This document shows, piece after piece, positions 36,950 through 47,976 of a DNA stretch of 64,000 bases. The stretch covers positions 4,531,001 to 4,595,000 of the forward strand of contig CM065393.1 in the NCBI GenBank assembly GCA_033060915.1, given 5' to 3'. The DNA is from Euryodendron excelsum. Its lineage: Eukaryota; Streptophyta; Magnoliopsida; Ericales; Pentaphylacaceae. The notes beneath the pieces were generated by a model. It did not search any database. It was not told where the DNA came from and saw only the letters and a program-made list of their open reading frames with translations. How positions within the stretch are numbered: the stretch's first letter is position 1; each line of letters begins with the position of its first letter. The translations under genes were made by a program, and so were the position numbers.

Positions 36950-38384
36950 CTACGTAGAGGGTTAGGCCATTAGTCATGTCTCTTTACCCTTCACCCATGT
37001 AGAGTCTTCAATTAACTTGTTCAATCCTATTCACCTTAACTTTTGTTGAAACCAAATTTTCAAAATTGTTTTCAAAAAACATGCATTTATTCATATTATC
37101 TTGTATTATGTTTGCCATCCACATACTAACTCGTGCATCTTTGTTTTGTAGGTGCGCTTGTTGTTTAAATTTTATTAACTACTATGCATGAATGTGATGA
37201 ACAGGATGAATGAGAGTTGTTGGGCTCTTTCCTCCGCTTTTAAAAATCACACACACACTACATGTGCACTTGCATTCTGCATACTTGCATTATTATCCTG
37301 AAGTGACCTTTCTAGTTAGAAAGGGGGAACGGTATATTGGTTGTGGGTAAGATGTTGTGTTAGTTTCTTGCCTACGGCCTCTTGATGGTTCCCCCGCTTG
37401 GATCACCAACCAATCATGGCACCACCTCGGAGAGTGGGCCTAAGTTTGAAGATCCGGGGAACAAGCCTTTTTAGGACGCATTAGTCAACCCTCAACCTCA
37501 TACTCATATAGATACCATGCATAGCCAAGCCTCTGCCGGATTTAAGACACAAGCACTGTTTTCAAAACCACGGAGGAAAGGGCGACTACTCTTACTTTCA
37601 TTTATACCTGCTTATTCCTGTTGTTATAATGCCTGTATTCTTACTATTATAATGACTATTTAACTGCTCATGTATGCACGTTTACCTTGCTATTGCATTA
37701 TCTCTCTTTATACTCTTTGCACACCCATATTCATGCATTCAATGTTCCAAATCAAGACAAGAGTTCCAAGTAACTCAAGTCACTGCGTTTTCATGCATAT
37801 GATCAACCCATTGAGAGTGACACCAAGGTCACTCTCCCTTGTATTAAACCTACCCAAACCCTAAGGGTTCCCGCGTAACCCTAAAGACTCATTGCATGTA
37901 TCTCAATTCATTCCATAAGAGGGGCCCCAATCCCTCTATACTCACGGAGATAGGATTGCCAAGAAGACAAGGGGCAATCAATCAACAAGGTCTCTCAGCG
38001 ACCTCCTCGACATCAAATCCAATGAAGGCAAATCCGAAGACTCAAGAGTAGTTTAGGTTTTTCCTTTGTAAAACTAGATAGGTGAAAGTCCAAAGGAAAG
38101 TGTTCCCTCTTCGCCCTGTTAAAATGTATCTCAACTCTTTTGTATCTTAAACCCAAAATTCAATGTACTGTTTTTACTTTTATGAATGAATGCATGAATG
38201 GCTAAAGGTTCCTACTTGATGGTAAGGTATCTGCATACAGGGGCAAATCCCCTATCTCCAAAAGTGGGCCAATACATCACAATTAGTTTCCCTCCTAAAG
38301 AGGGGTACCCTAGGGCATGCATTGCATAGAACTCTCCAAGAACCAAACTCTAATTTGTAGCTGTTGTCTTTATTGTCATAGGCA
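36950..38384 (+). other. A element untranslated leader
   Basis: 1.4 kb, no long ORF, alignable by eye with the B1 leader (20912-22427) in several long blocks. It contains hairpin 1 (37918-37937, AGAGGG-GCCCCAAT-CCCTCT) and hairpin 2 (38239-38253, AGGGG-CAAAT-CCCCT). The Ogre-type extra ORF upstream of gag is not seen. Confidence 0.75.
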
Positions 38385-39042
38385 ATGAATACTAGTCCAA
38401 CATCTTCTGTAATAGTGAAAGCCATAGTTCACAAGCTTCAGGAGAACATACCATTGGAAAACAGGAATATCGACAGAAACCCCCTAGGCAACCCACTTGC
38501 CGCAATTCCAGAAGGGACAATTCATATCCTAGAGGAGCTCAAATACCAAAATCATTCCTTCCTAACCACGCAATCTTATCAACCCGATATGAACCTAACC
38601 ATAGAAACCTCACCTAACCACCCCCCCCCCCCCCAATTACCGCCATATCCTTACTCCATTGTTTGAACTAGAACCTATGATCGCTGTGGCTAGACTCGAA
38701 CCTCAAACCAACATCCAAGGAGTCATACAACCTAAGCTACCTTTAGTTTTGCCAAAGAAGCCAATTGTACCCACCACCCTACCCATCCTCACCAACCCTT
38801 CCCCTGTGGTAATCCCTTTGCTCATAAATCCAAGGATAACTCTTCCCATTCTAACCCAACTACCAATACCTAGTCTTCATAGTGTCCCATGGAATTCCCC
38901 ACCTGATAGGGGCACCGGAGAGCCTGTAACAGAAATAGGGGTGATGACTCGGTCAGGGCCCCTCTACACCTCTGCTGAAGTGGAAAGAAAAAGGAAAGGG
39001 AAGGATAAAGAGGGAGAATGCTCCAAACAACTGACAGATTAA
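38385..39042 (+). pseudogene. A element N-terminal ORF; Gag capsid domain absent
   Basis: Two overlapping frames: 38385-38666 (starts MNTSPTSSVIVKAIVHKLQE) and from 38659, switching at a run of 15 C at about 38622-38636, which suggests polymerase slippage. The product is proline-rich and ends with VMTRSGPLYTSAEVE and a lysine/glutamate-rich stretch, which in Tat elements is the linker between Gag and protease. Neither the capsid signature (F-KY-GT-DP--HL--Y) nor the zinc-knuckle-like C--H---GH-TE-C found in B gag is present; only about 660 bases separate the leader from the protease. The frame closes at TAA 39040-39042, where one base change would keep it open into the protease. Function of the N-terminal 90 residues is unknown. 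Confidence 0.65.
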
Positions 39043-39045
39043 GAG

Positions 39046-39492
39046 ATGTTAGAATTCACCAAAGCTCTAGGAAAGGTTGACTACGACATCATGGAACAAC
39101 TCAAAAAAGCCCCAGCCCATATTTCGATGTTGGGTTTGTTGCTCACTTCTGAAGTGCACCGAAATGCTCTAGTAAAGATCCTCAAGAATGCTCATGTGCC
39201 TGAGAGTTTCACGCCAGATAATCTACATAACATGGTGAGCCTCATCATGGCCCCAAATATCATCACCTTCTCTAATGACGAGATTCTTGCTGATGGAACA
39301 GGCCATACCCGGACTCTGCATATCGCTGTAAGAACAAGAGGAAAAATGGTAGCCAAAGTATTGATAGATAATGGGTCGGCTTTGAATGTGTGCCCGTATT
39401 CTACCCTGGAAAGGCTGAGAATGGACCAAACTTACTTGCAAAATAATGGTGTGATCATTTGCGCCTTTGACGGTCTCGAAAGGAAGCTATAA
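39046..39492 (+). pseudogene. A element aspartic protease
   Basis: Begins EMLEFTKALGKVDYDIMEQL, then 'KKAPAHISMLGLLLTSEVHRNALVKIL', the usual approach to the Tat protease. The catalytic region reads VLIDNGSALNVCP, where DNGS replaces the common DSGA/DTGS; this substitution is normal in plant Tat elements. A flap-like 'HTRTLHIAV' precedes it. The frame ends at a stop at 39490-39492 after a 1-base shift near 39475; the next frame (39504 on) carries on with the expected EIEMPVEIGP. Role: cleavage of the polyprotein in the particle. It follows the linker directly, with one stop at 39040. Confidence 0.85.
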
Positions 39493-40136
39493 GGGAAATT
39501 GAAATGCCTGTTGAGATAGGACCAGTTCCTTCTAGCCTTCATCAGAAAGTCAAGTTCATCGTGGGCTCTAAGCTAATCTCTATTTTCGCTAAAAAAGAGC
39601 TCGTTGTATACAAAGCTGATATGGTTGCATCTGACACTGAACTACCCTCTTGCTTTCAGTCATTCGAATATATCACTGTTGTACAGAAAGAAGATCAAGT
39701 GGAGCCGAAATATTCCAAGAACTCTCATATGATAGTACGGTACTTTAAAGCAAATGGTTTTCATTCGGGAAAAGGCCTAGGGAGATGTTTACAAGGAAGA
39801 CCCGAAGTCGTAGAAATACCGTCGGCTGAACCCACCTATGGGTTAGGATATGACACCACGAGAAAGGAGAAAATAGAAGCAACGCGGAAGAAGAGGGCTG
39901 ATAGGAAAGCTGTCGTGAAACTCTCAGATCAATTCAAGCAGTTGGACATGGGGAAAGGAATGTCTACAGTAAAGAAGAAAAAGAGAAAAGTCCAAGAAGA
40001 AGCGCCTGTCATGACAGCCAACATTGGAATAATTCAAGACGGATCCATTCAAGCGATGCTCCCAGGCAAAAATTTGCATAATTGGACTAGCAAAGACATC
40101 ATTCGAGCTCGCAAGTTTCGGTACAAAGCTCACTAG
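39493..40136 (+). pseudogene. A element G-patch domain region
   Basis: Continues the protease polypeptide after a one-base shift. Residues from 39750 read GFHSGKGLGRCLQG, then 'PTYGLGYDT', matching the glycine pattern of a G-patch. A lysine-rich segment (KKKKRK, about 39974) follows, then 'NWTSKDIIRARKFRYKAH' and a stop at 40134-40136. G-patches bind nucleic acid and stimulate helicases; they occur after the protease in plant Tat/Ogre elements and in betaretroviruses. A gap without a usable frame separates it from RT (40137-40330). Confidence 0.8.
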
Positions 40137-40330
40137 AGCGAGATCCCAGAGCAACTGATTTGCCATAAACAAACTTTGTCCTTTAATTTACTTGTCTTAA
40201 CTTTTTAAAATAAAGTTATTAATGGAAAAATACTGTTTTCTTGTTTGATTCATTGCACACTATTTTCCATGCAAGGGACCCTTGCATCCGATATCTTACT
40301 CAGCTAATCCAGAGAATGCCAATCCTATGA
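40137..40330 (+). other. Non-coding gap between G-patch and RT; possible intron position
   Basis: About 190 bases rich in T and with stops in all plus frames. Ogre elements carry an intron between protease and RT, so this is the expected place. AG acceptors are present, e.g. 'ttactcag' ending about 40299, but a TGA at 40328-40330 sits between it and the RT frame. No donor could be chosen with confidence. Alternatively the gap is decayed linker. Confidence 0.4.
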
Positions 40331-41958
40331 AATGATGACTTGAACACCGAGTTTGATTACCAACAACTAGGAATTGAAGAAGATGTAAATTTTTCAGAGG
40401 AGGTACCAGAGGAAATTTGGGAACAAATCGAAAGACATGAGAATCGTAGTATCCCAAATATTGAGAAAACAGAAACTGTTAATTTGGGAAATGAAGGGGA
40501 TCCAAAAGAGCTTAGAATTGGTACAAGCCTAGATCAATGGCAGTGCAAAGAATTACTGGAACTATTGCATGCATACTTGGATGTTTTCGTATGGTCCTAT
40601 CAAGACATGCCCGGGCTGGATGAGTCCATTGTGGAACATAGATTACCCTTGGACCCACAGATGAAACCCTTTAAGAAGAAGCTAAGAAGATTGAAGCCCG
40701 AATGGAGCCTGAAGATCAAGGAGGAGGTGATTAAACAACTCCAGCCAGGATTCCTACAAGTAGTAGAGTATCCCCAATGGCTGGCTAATATTATCCCGGT
40801 ACCTAAGAAAGATGGCAAGGTGCGGATGTGTATTGACTTTCGAGACCTCAACAAGGCCAGTCCAAAGGATGATTTTCCTCTCCCACACATAGACTTGCTT
40901 GTTGACAACATGGCCGGTCACGGAATGTTTTCCTTCATGGACGATTTTTCGGGATATAATCAGATCAAGCTGGCTGAAGAGGATCGGGAAAAGACTGCTT
41001 TTATTACCTCCTAGGGAGTATACTGTTATAAAGTCAAGCCATTTGGACTTCACCATGCGGGGCAACCTACCAAAAAGCCATGGTAACCTTATTCCATGAC
41101 ATGATGCATCAGGAAGTAGAAATATATGTGGATGACATGATCGTCAAGTCCAAACAGCGGAAAGATCACCTGTTCAATTTGCGAAAGTTGTTCGACTGCC
41201 TCCGTAAGTATCAGTTTAAGCTAAATCCTGCCAAATGCACGTTCGGAGTATCTTCAAGGAAGCTACTGGGGTTTATAGTCAATGAAAAGGGGATAAAGGT
41301 TGATCCTGCCAAAGTTAAGTCCATCGTCGAAATGCCGGCACTAACGGGCGAAAAGGAGGTTCGATCTTTTCTAGGAAAATTAAATTTTATCAGCAGATTC
41401 ATCGCCCAAATGACCCACCTGTGCGAACCTATTTTCAAGCTCCTTAAGAAAGACGTTCTAAAAGAGTGGGATGATAACTGTCAAATAGTTTTTGAGAAAA
41501 TCAAAGAATGTCTTCAGAATCCCCTTGTCCTAGTGGCACCAACCCTGGGACGTGCTTTGTTGATGTACATGTCAGTGTTAGATACTTCCATGGGATGCGT
41601 TTTGGGGCAACATGATGAAATGGGAAGAAAAGAGCAAGCCATTTACTACCTCAGTAAGAAATTCCTGCCGTATGAAACAAAGTATTCGGATCTCGAGAAA
41701 ACCTGCAGCGCATTAGCCTGGGCAGCTCATAGTCTTCGACACTACATGCTCTATCATACCACCTTCCTCATCTCTCAAATGGATCCCCTCAAGTATATAT
41801 TCGAGAAACCAACCCTGTCTAGCAGAATTGCTCGATGGCACATGATCCTGTCAGAATTTGATATCGTGTTCATTACCCGTAAAGCAGTCAAGGGGCAGGT
41901 GATAGCTGATTATTTGGCCAAGAACCCTATTGATGATTATCAATCCATGGGGCCCTAA
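40331..41958 (+). pseudogene. A element reverse transcriptase and first RNase H
   Basis: The N-terminal linker (EFDYQQLGIEEDVNF..) leads into RT: 'LDESIVEHRLPLDP', 'NIIPVPKKDGKVR', CIDFRDLNKASPKDDFPLP, 'FMDDFSGYNQIKLAEEDREKTAF', and the active site YVDDMIVKS near 41130. Then come 'GFIVNEKGIKVDPAKVKSI' and 'GEKEVRSFLGKLNFISRFI', followed by the gypsy-type RNase H (TSMGCVLGQHD .. AIYYLSKKFLPYETKYSDLEK .. FDIVFITRKAVKGQVIADYLA). Breaks: TAG at 41012-41014 where tryptophan is expected, a missing base near 41058, and TAA at 41956-41958. The catalytic YVDD is intact. Confidence 0.92.
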
Positions 41959-42480
41959 TTTTTCGATGAAAATATACTATGTGTTGATGACGCATCTGAA
42001 GAGCAAGTAAGAGCCGGGTGGAAGATGTTTTTTGATGGGGCTGCTAACAAAAGGGGTGCCAGCATTGGGGCAGTAGTAGTGTCAAGAATAGACAGTCATT
42101 ATCCTATTGTGGTTAAGCTACAACTTGAACTCTGCACCAATAACATCGCTAAATATGAGGCTTGCATCCTAGGATTAAGATTGGCATTAGAAATGAAGAT
42201 TGACGAATTGGTTGTTCTCGGCTATTCAGATCTGGTTATTCAGCAATCCAAGGACGTGTACCAAACTCAAGATGCCAAACTTTCCCCGTATCATCAACAG
42301 GTCAAAGAATTGTGTCAGCTATTCAAAAGCGTGGATTTTCATCATGTACCCCAAGCAGAGAACAACTTTGCTGATGCCTTAGCTACGTTAGCTGCAGCAA
42401 TCAAGGTCGACAGGGGCACTGAAATACCCCCTCTACAGATCTTTACCAGGGATATCCCTTCCTATTGCCTACACACACCT
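41959..42480 (+). pseudogene. A element second (archaeal-like) RNase H
   Basis: After a 20-codon tether the frame reads WKMFFDGAANKRGASIGAVV, then 'NNIAKYEACILGLRLALEM', 'LVVLGYSDLVIQQ' and 'NNFADALATLAAA'. These carry the D, E, D and D positions of RNase H. A second RNase H after the ordinary one is a known mark of the plant Tat lineage, acquired separately from the gypsy RNase H. It is in the same frame as the preceding domain, separated only by the TAA at 41956. The second Asp sits in 'YSDL' rather than the common 'GDSDL' wording. Confidence 0.88.
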
Positions 42481-43746
42481 GTTGAACCCCATGAGAAACC
42501 ATGGTTTTATGACATCCAGAGGTACATCCAAGCCAAGACCTTCCTCGATGCAGCATCACAACGAGATATGAAGACCATTTTTCATTTGGCAGGAGACTAT
42601 TTCATGGTTGGAAATAAGCTTTTCAAGAGATCATGGTTCGGACCTCTAAGATGTGTCAATATCATCGAAGCCAAAGTTATTATGGAGGAAGTACACGAAG
42701 GAGTTTGTGGTCCCCACATGAATGGCCACACGCTTGCAAAGAAGATTCTCCAGACAGGGTATTACTGGTTAACAATGGAGTCAGATTACATTAGATACTT
42801 TCTTCGGTGTCACAAGTGCCAGATACATGGGGATAAGATTAAAGCACCACCGACTGAGCTCCATTCCATGTCAGCCCTGTGGCCTTTTTCTATGTGGGCA
42901 TTAGATATGATTGGCCCTATCACTCCTAAAGCTTCCAACGGTCATTGCTTCATCCTCGTCGCCATTGATTATTTCACTAAATGGGTGAAAGTCGTTTCCT
43001 ATGTTCATGTCACCAAGAGGGTCGTGAAAAGGTTCATAAAACATCATATCATTTGCCGGTATGGGGTTCCCGAGTCACTTATTACCGACAATGCTTCCAA
43101 CCTGAACTATGAGTTGATGTCAAAGCTATGCCAAACATTTCGCATTACGCACCGGAATTCGGTCACTTACCAGCCTCAGATGAATAGAGCAGTGGAAGCA
43201 GCTAACAAGAACATTAAGAGAATACTCCGAAAGATGATTGACAACTACAGAGATTGGCATGGGAAACTTCATTTTGCACTGATGGCTTATTGAACTACTA
43301 TGAGGGTCTCCACTAGAAGCACTCCCTTCGAGCTAGTCTATGGCACTGAGGCAGTCATCCCCATTGAGATTGAGATTCCTTCTTTAAGGATCATAACAGA
43401 AACCAAACTGGATGAAGCAGAAGGGATCAAAGACCAGTATGCCCAACTCTACCAGCTAGATGAGAAGCGACTAGCTGCAATTTATCACGCTTAATGCTAC
43501 AGAAGGCGAATGGTCAGGGCATTTGATAAGAAGGTACAACCTCGATCATTCCAATTGGGAGATTTGGTGCTCTAGAAGGTCTTCCCTCATCAGGAGGCGG
43601 CACAGGGGAAATTTGCTCCAAACTATAAAAGGCCATTCGTGGTAAAAAAGGTCATGTCTGGAGGAGCTCTTGTTTTGGAGGAAATGGATGGCCAAGAATT
43701 GCCTAGTCCATTGAATTCAGATACTGTCAAACACTACTACATATGA
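42481..43746 (+). pseudogene. A element integrase
   Basis: HHCC zinc-binding region from about 42690: HEGVCGPHMNGHTLAKKILQ .. 'CHKCQIHG'. The catalytic core has 'MWALDMIGPI' (first Asp), 'SLITDNASNL' (second Asp) and 'NRAVEAANKNIKRIL' (Glu). The C-terminal part reads 'TPFELVYGTEAVIPIEIEIP' and a final barrel-like region 'GDLVL.KVF' .. 'PFVVKKV' .. 'VKHYYI'. Stops: TGA 43291-43293 (expected Arg), TAA 43492-43494 (expected Gln) and TAG 43573-43575. Terminal stop TGA at 43744-43746. The core triad is present, and no chromodomain is seen, in keeping with Tat. Confidence 0.92.
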
Positions 43747-44946
43747 TTCCGAAAGTTAGACCTTTGGTTTTTGTGAAGAATCAATAAAATCTACTTTCCT
43801 CATTCTCCACTAATCAATAGAGTAATGTTTCACTGGTAAAGCTCTATGGACTAAACAATCTAATTCTATGGTGATGAGAGGCCCTCTTTTCATTTCCTAT
43901 ACAATTAAAATGTACATATATATATATAACCTTTGTCAAACCCTTAGAGCTGGTTACTTTCTTTCACGAACATTCCCCAACAAAGTGATCATGCTAGGTC
44001 AAAATTAGAAGCACTGGAGATATGTGTAAAAAAAAAAGTATTACCTTAAGTTCGCACAAACATTGTTATTAACGTTGTTAAAAACAAAAAAAAAAAGGTG
44101 CGATGAGATACCTGAAGAAAGATGGGAATACGCAAAAAAAAAGTGCTATTAAACCAAGAATCATTGACGGTGATCACTAGTAGAATGGTAGGCTTGAGCC
44201 TTTTCCTTTTCTTTCAAAAGTAAAAAACCCACACCATAAACCCTAAAAGTCCTCTTAGATTAGAGTTAAATTGATTAGTCCAAATGAGCTTACTAAAATA
44301 TGCCATTGGCTAGAGGATGGTGCGAGTAACATTTAGAAGCTTCTCAATAGAAACCAGAGACCAAGCTGAGGAAAGAGAGAGAGAAAGAAGAGAGAAAAAA
44401 TTAAGCGCTTCCCAAGGATGCGGTGAAAACCCAAAAGGGCGTCGTAGGTAAAAAAGTAGGGATGTGGCAAGATACAAAATTGTCGACCTTGGCGAAAACC
44501 TGCAAAGGCGCCTTGGTGCAAAAATGACAGAGCTGGGACTGGTGAAAACCCTCACGGGCACTAGTAGTAAAAAAAAAGGGAGGGGGAAAAGAGATTTAGA
44601 TGTAAGAAATAACTCAAGTTACAGCATTCCCCAGAAGTTGATGTATGAAAGCAACAGTGCGAAAGTCAGAAGGCTTCTCGAAAGACATTCTCCAGCTTAG
44701 CCCAGTTAAGGTTAAAGGAAGCAGGGGTTCTTTTCATGGGACAATCAGTTATTCAAAGAATCAAACAAAAGGGGGTTATCTTTCATTGAGCTGCAATTTT
44801 TCATTTAACTTTCCTCAAGTTTGTTGCTATACTAACCATACATGGAAAATCATATCAAAAGTACGGGAGGCCATAAGTTCATAAGACAAAAAGGAGTACA
44901 ATGCTAAACAAAGTACGTTTTTCTACAAAAACATAAATCAGTAAAT
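43747..44946 (+). other. A element spacer between pol and antisense ORF
   Basis: Non-coding. Shares phrases with the post-gag spacers of B1 and B2 ('gatgagaggccctc', 'aaagtcctcttagat'). Contains A-runs near 44028 and 44085, and a set of degenerate repeats at 44420-44565. Small plus-strand ORFs here (44464-44884) show no domain. Confidence 0.65.
44420..44565. repeat. GGCGAAAACC-type degenerate repeats
   Basis: Three units beginning GGTGAAAACC, GGCGAAAACC and GGTGAAAACC (44421, 44491, 44541), each followed after 5-7 bases by GGGC or GGCGCC and then 'gg-gcaaaaa'. Similar units are familiar to me from the 3' regions of other plant Tat elements. Confidence 0.6.
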
Positions 44947-46626
44947 CTAAGAGTGAGGGGCAAAAATATATCGCTCCCCGTCATCATCAGAGGAGGAATC
45001 AACTATGCAGGGATCCACTGGCTGGCTAACCACAAGAGAAGCACTCGAAGAAGTACCAGCTGTAGAAGACCCAAGCCGACCCCGCTCGTACTCCGCACAT
45101 CTGGCCAAAAGCATGTCCCTCTCTTGGTTAAGGGACTCCACAGTCTCCCGTAAGGACTGACTATCCATCACATCACCTTCTAGGGAAATGGAACTGTCTA
45201 GAACGCCTTGTGGCCGCCTACGTACCCTCACAACACTCAAAGGTAGGTCATCATATGTCGATTTGGCTGCTGCTAGCTGCATCCCCAGTGAAGCTACCTC
45301 AGCGTCCCTCATCCTCAACTAGTCATGCAATATCCGTATCAGGTGGCGGTTCTCCCGCCTGTGACGACACCCTTGAACAATCATAACTGTCAAGAAGTCG
45401 GTATACCCTACGGGAGGTAAAGAAGTCTCAATGAGAAGATCCCCAAGTCTACTAGGACCCAGCACATAGCGTCGAAGCCAATAGTGATAGGCCTCAGTCG
45501 CAAGGGACATGACAGAGAACGGACCATCATCATCAACGTGAGGAAGCAAAGATCTCCATGTATCCATAACTCTTTCCATCAATGCTCCTGGGATCGATGC
45601 CTCGAAGAAAAGAGTGAACTCGGCTGCAGATGCTGAAAAAGGGATATCCTGACTCCTACCAAGCTGTCGTAGAACCCAAATCCCGAAGAAAGGGGCAATG
45701 CCCCGCAGGCCTGCTAGGGGCACGAAGGCTCTCCCAGAAGGCCGAACTCTCAAGCAATACCTACCAACCAGCCCTGAATACCACCTGACTGTGCTTGACC
45801 TCATGCTCTGGAGGTAGTCAGCCCAAAATGCAACGGTCTGCGAAAATCTCCCCTCATCTGCCATGACGCCTTGAGATCTCGCCAGGGAATGTATATGGTC
45901 AAGCTCGAGATACCATGTATCCTGGAACAAAGGAGTAACAAACAAGTGCCCAATCGCCCAGAGCTGGAAAAGAGTAGCGCATTCTCGAAAACGAGCGTCA
46001 ATGGTCTGCTGGAATCTCGTAAGACTCATGAAGGTCTCCCCTACAATTATGGGAGCATAGGAATGCCCCTTACGGATCAAGGCCAGCGGTGCACATAGTC
46101 GACAGTCCCTAAATCATCTTCTCGTGGGAACACCAAGTAGTTCAACAAAAGCACGGCCAAAGCAACCATACAAGAAACAGCCCAATCCTGGGAAGTGTGC
46201 CACTCACCGGAATGGACTCGCATACCCATGGGAAACTCAAAACGGGAAAAGAGAAACTCTATTGGGACGTAAAGAAACTGGGCTAAATAAGAAGATGAAA
46301 GAACTGTGCGTCTAAGTTCGAGCTGGGACGAAACCACTGTAATACAACCATCCGGAAAGAGGGGTCCCACAATGTTGACAAAAACATCTCGAAAACCCAG
46401 AAGAAACCCATACTTGTGAGGAGTAGGGGTAAGCTCGCACTCCTCAAAGTGGAAAAGAGACAAGTCAGGCTGCCGGAAGGGAATCATCGCCTCCATGAGC
46501 CCGGGAATAGGACGCACTGATAGAAGTAAAGCCACCTGACCAAAGGACCGGCGAAAGATATCCTACTCATCCGGAGGGTAACTACCGTGCCAAGCTCTCA
46601 GTCGACTCAAAACTACATCTGCCATC
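44947..46626 (-). pseudogene. A element antisense ORF (DUF7745-like passenger protein)
   Basis: Runs opposite to gag-pol. About 560 codons from ATG at 46625-46623 (MADVVLSRLRAWHG) to TAG at 44947-44949, with a TAG near 46563, a frameshift near 46080 and a TAG at 45319-45321. Recognisable pieces: 'LSLFHFEECELTPTPHKYGFLLG', a hydrophobic 'MVALAVLLLNYLVFP', 'ETFMSLTRFQQ', 'CATLFQLWAIGHLF', LAGLRGIAPFFGIWVLRQLG, 'SQDIPF', a coiled-coil-like 'SLNQERDMLLARCAEYE' and an acidic SSSDDDG tail. The pattern resembles the plant DUF7745 family, related to plant-mobile-domain proteins; this is from memory. A homologue with very different nucleotides is in B1. Its likely 5' intron is listed separately. Function unknown. 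Confidence 0.75.
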
Positions 46627-47524
46627 CTGAGAAGGTAAGCTAAGATAAGAGGTGTTAATATACCGGGCATGCAGTTAAAATAATAGTGAAATAAAATCCA
46701 CAGCTGACATAAAAAATAAATAAATAAATAAATAAAAAGATTTCAAATGATAAGTCAAAAACGAAATTTCTACACATCTTGATTTTCCAACTTCAAATCA
46801 AATTTCAAGGGTTTTCTGTCTTTTTCCTTCAAAAAGATTTTTACTCTAAACCTTTATTTCCAATTCTTTCCCTAATTTTTAAAAATTTCGGCAAAAATTT
46901 CGTTTGAAAATGGCCCCTACAATGGCCATGACATCAACACAAAACAAAAAACGTACACTTCACATTGTCACAATCACATAACATTAGCACCCATGCACAC
47001 TTTTCAATTTTTTGAAATTTTTAAAACACATGTTTTATTTTTTCAATAAATCAATGGTTTTCAAAAATGCCTTAAAATTCTTCAAAATCATTTCACATAT
47101 TTTTCAAAAATATTCCTACAATTTTCGAATTTTAAACTCTATGGAATTTCATCAATTTCTTGAGTTTTCTCATTTTCCTAAATTTTCTAAGTATTTTTCT
47201 ATTTTTCAAAAAATAAAAAATTCAGCAAGTTTTCAAAAATCACGAAACTTCATATGATTGATAAACACATTTTTCTAAGGCACATGGCATAAAAATCTAG
47301 CCAAAAAACCCAATGCCCAAGCTTGTAGGAACAAATTCCCTATTCCTGCAGAAAATCCCTTTCACATACTCACATATAATCACTCAAATTCAATCATACA
47401 AGCACCAAAATGCAAAAATAAGTTCACTATCATGTTCAAAACATATCAAAACATCAATTTTCACTATTCACATGATTCAAACGAAATTCTATACATCAAA
47501 ATCAACAAAAATTTGAAAACTCAC
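46627..47524 (-). other. Probable 5' intron of the A antisense gene
   Basis: On the minus strand a strong donor AAAAA|GTGAGTTTTC (GT at 47524-47523) and an acceptor CCTTCTCAG|G (ending 46627) directly before the ATG of the antisense ORF. B1 has the same donor decamer at 55247-55238 and its own pyrimidine-rich acceptor next to its ATG. The body is AT-rich with no coding content. Predicted length 898 nt. Splicing is inferred, not observed. Confidence 0.5.
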
Positions 47525-47715
47525 TTTTTAGAAGTTCTCCAGCGAAATCTTCTCTTCCGGCGACGTGGTCTCCTTCTGGCAATCACCCGTGGTCTCCAAG
47601 AAGTGCTCCTTCAATGTCCAAGTCGGTTTGCCCGCAAACACTCTCGATTCTCCACAAACTCTTCAAAATACTGCAATTGTTCCAACCAGAAAATTTTCTG
47701 ATTTTGTTTCCAAGC

Positions 47716-47776
47716 CTGGCGCCACTAGCAAAGGCGCCAAGCATTTTCTGCCAAAGGCGCTACTCCTAGTGGCGCC
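47716..47776. promoter_or_regulatory. GGCGCC palindromes upstream of the A antisense gene
   Basis: CTGGCGCCACTAGCAAAGGC and, 40 bases on, GGCGCTACTCCTAGTGGCGC form near-palindromes with arms GGCGCCACT/AGTGGCGCC. The same motif stands just upstream of the LTR TATA box (e.g. 33498-33520). Here it is about 1.1 kb upstream of the antisense ATG and 200 bases before the 3' LTR. Confidence 0.5.
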
Positions 47777-47960
47777 AATTTCCAATTTTGGGCAGCTTTG
47801 CTCTCTTTCCCGCTAAATCTTATTTTCGAAGGCCTTTTTGGCCCGATATCCATTTTCGACCCTAGTTGTCGAAAAATTCCCAATGTCCGTCCCTCCGATT
47901 GCCTCGCGGTCAACATGGGACTCTTACTTTATTGTTTTTTATCTTTGACAAGCAAAGATA

Positions 47961-47976
47961 GAAAAAGAGGGGCAAC
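47961..47976 (+). promoter_or_regulatory. A element polypurine tract
   Basis: GAAAAAGAGGGGCAAC directly before the 3' LTR. B1 has the related, more degraded AAAAAAAGATAGGCAAC at 55696-55712. It primes plus-strand DNA synthesis. Confidence 0.8.

Noticed and set aside
40600..41065. Minus-strand ORFs of 103 codons
   Set aside because: Antisense shadows of the reverse-transcriptase domain, unlike the true antisense genes at 44947-46626 and 62271-64000.
44464..44884. Plus-strand ORFs of 78 and 79 codons in the A spacer
   Set aside because: They read through degenerate GGCGAAAACC repeats and A-runs; no domain and no counterpart in B.
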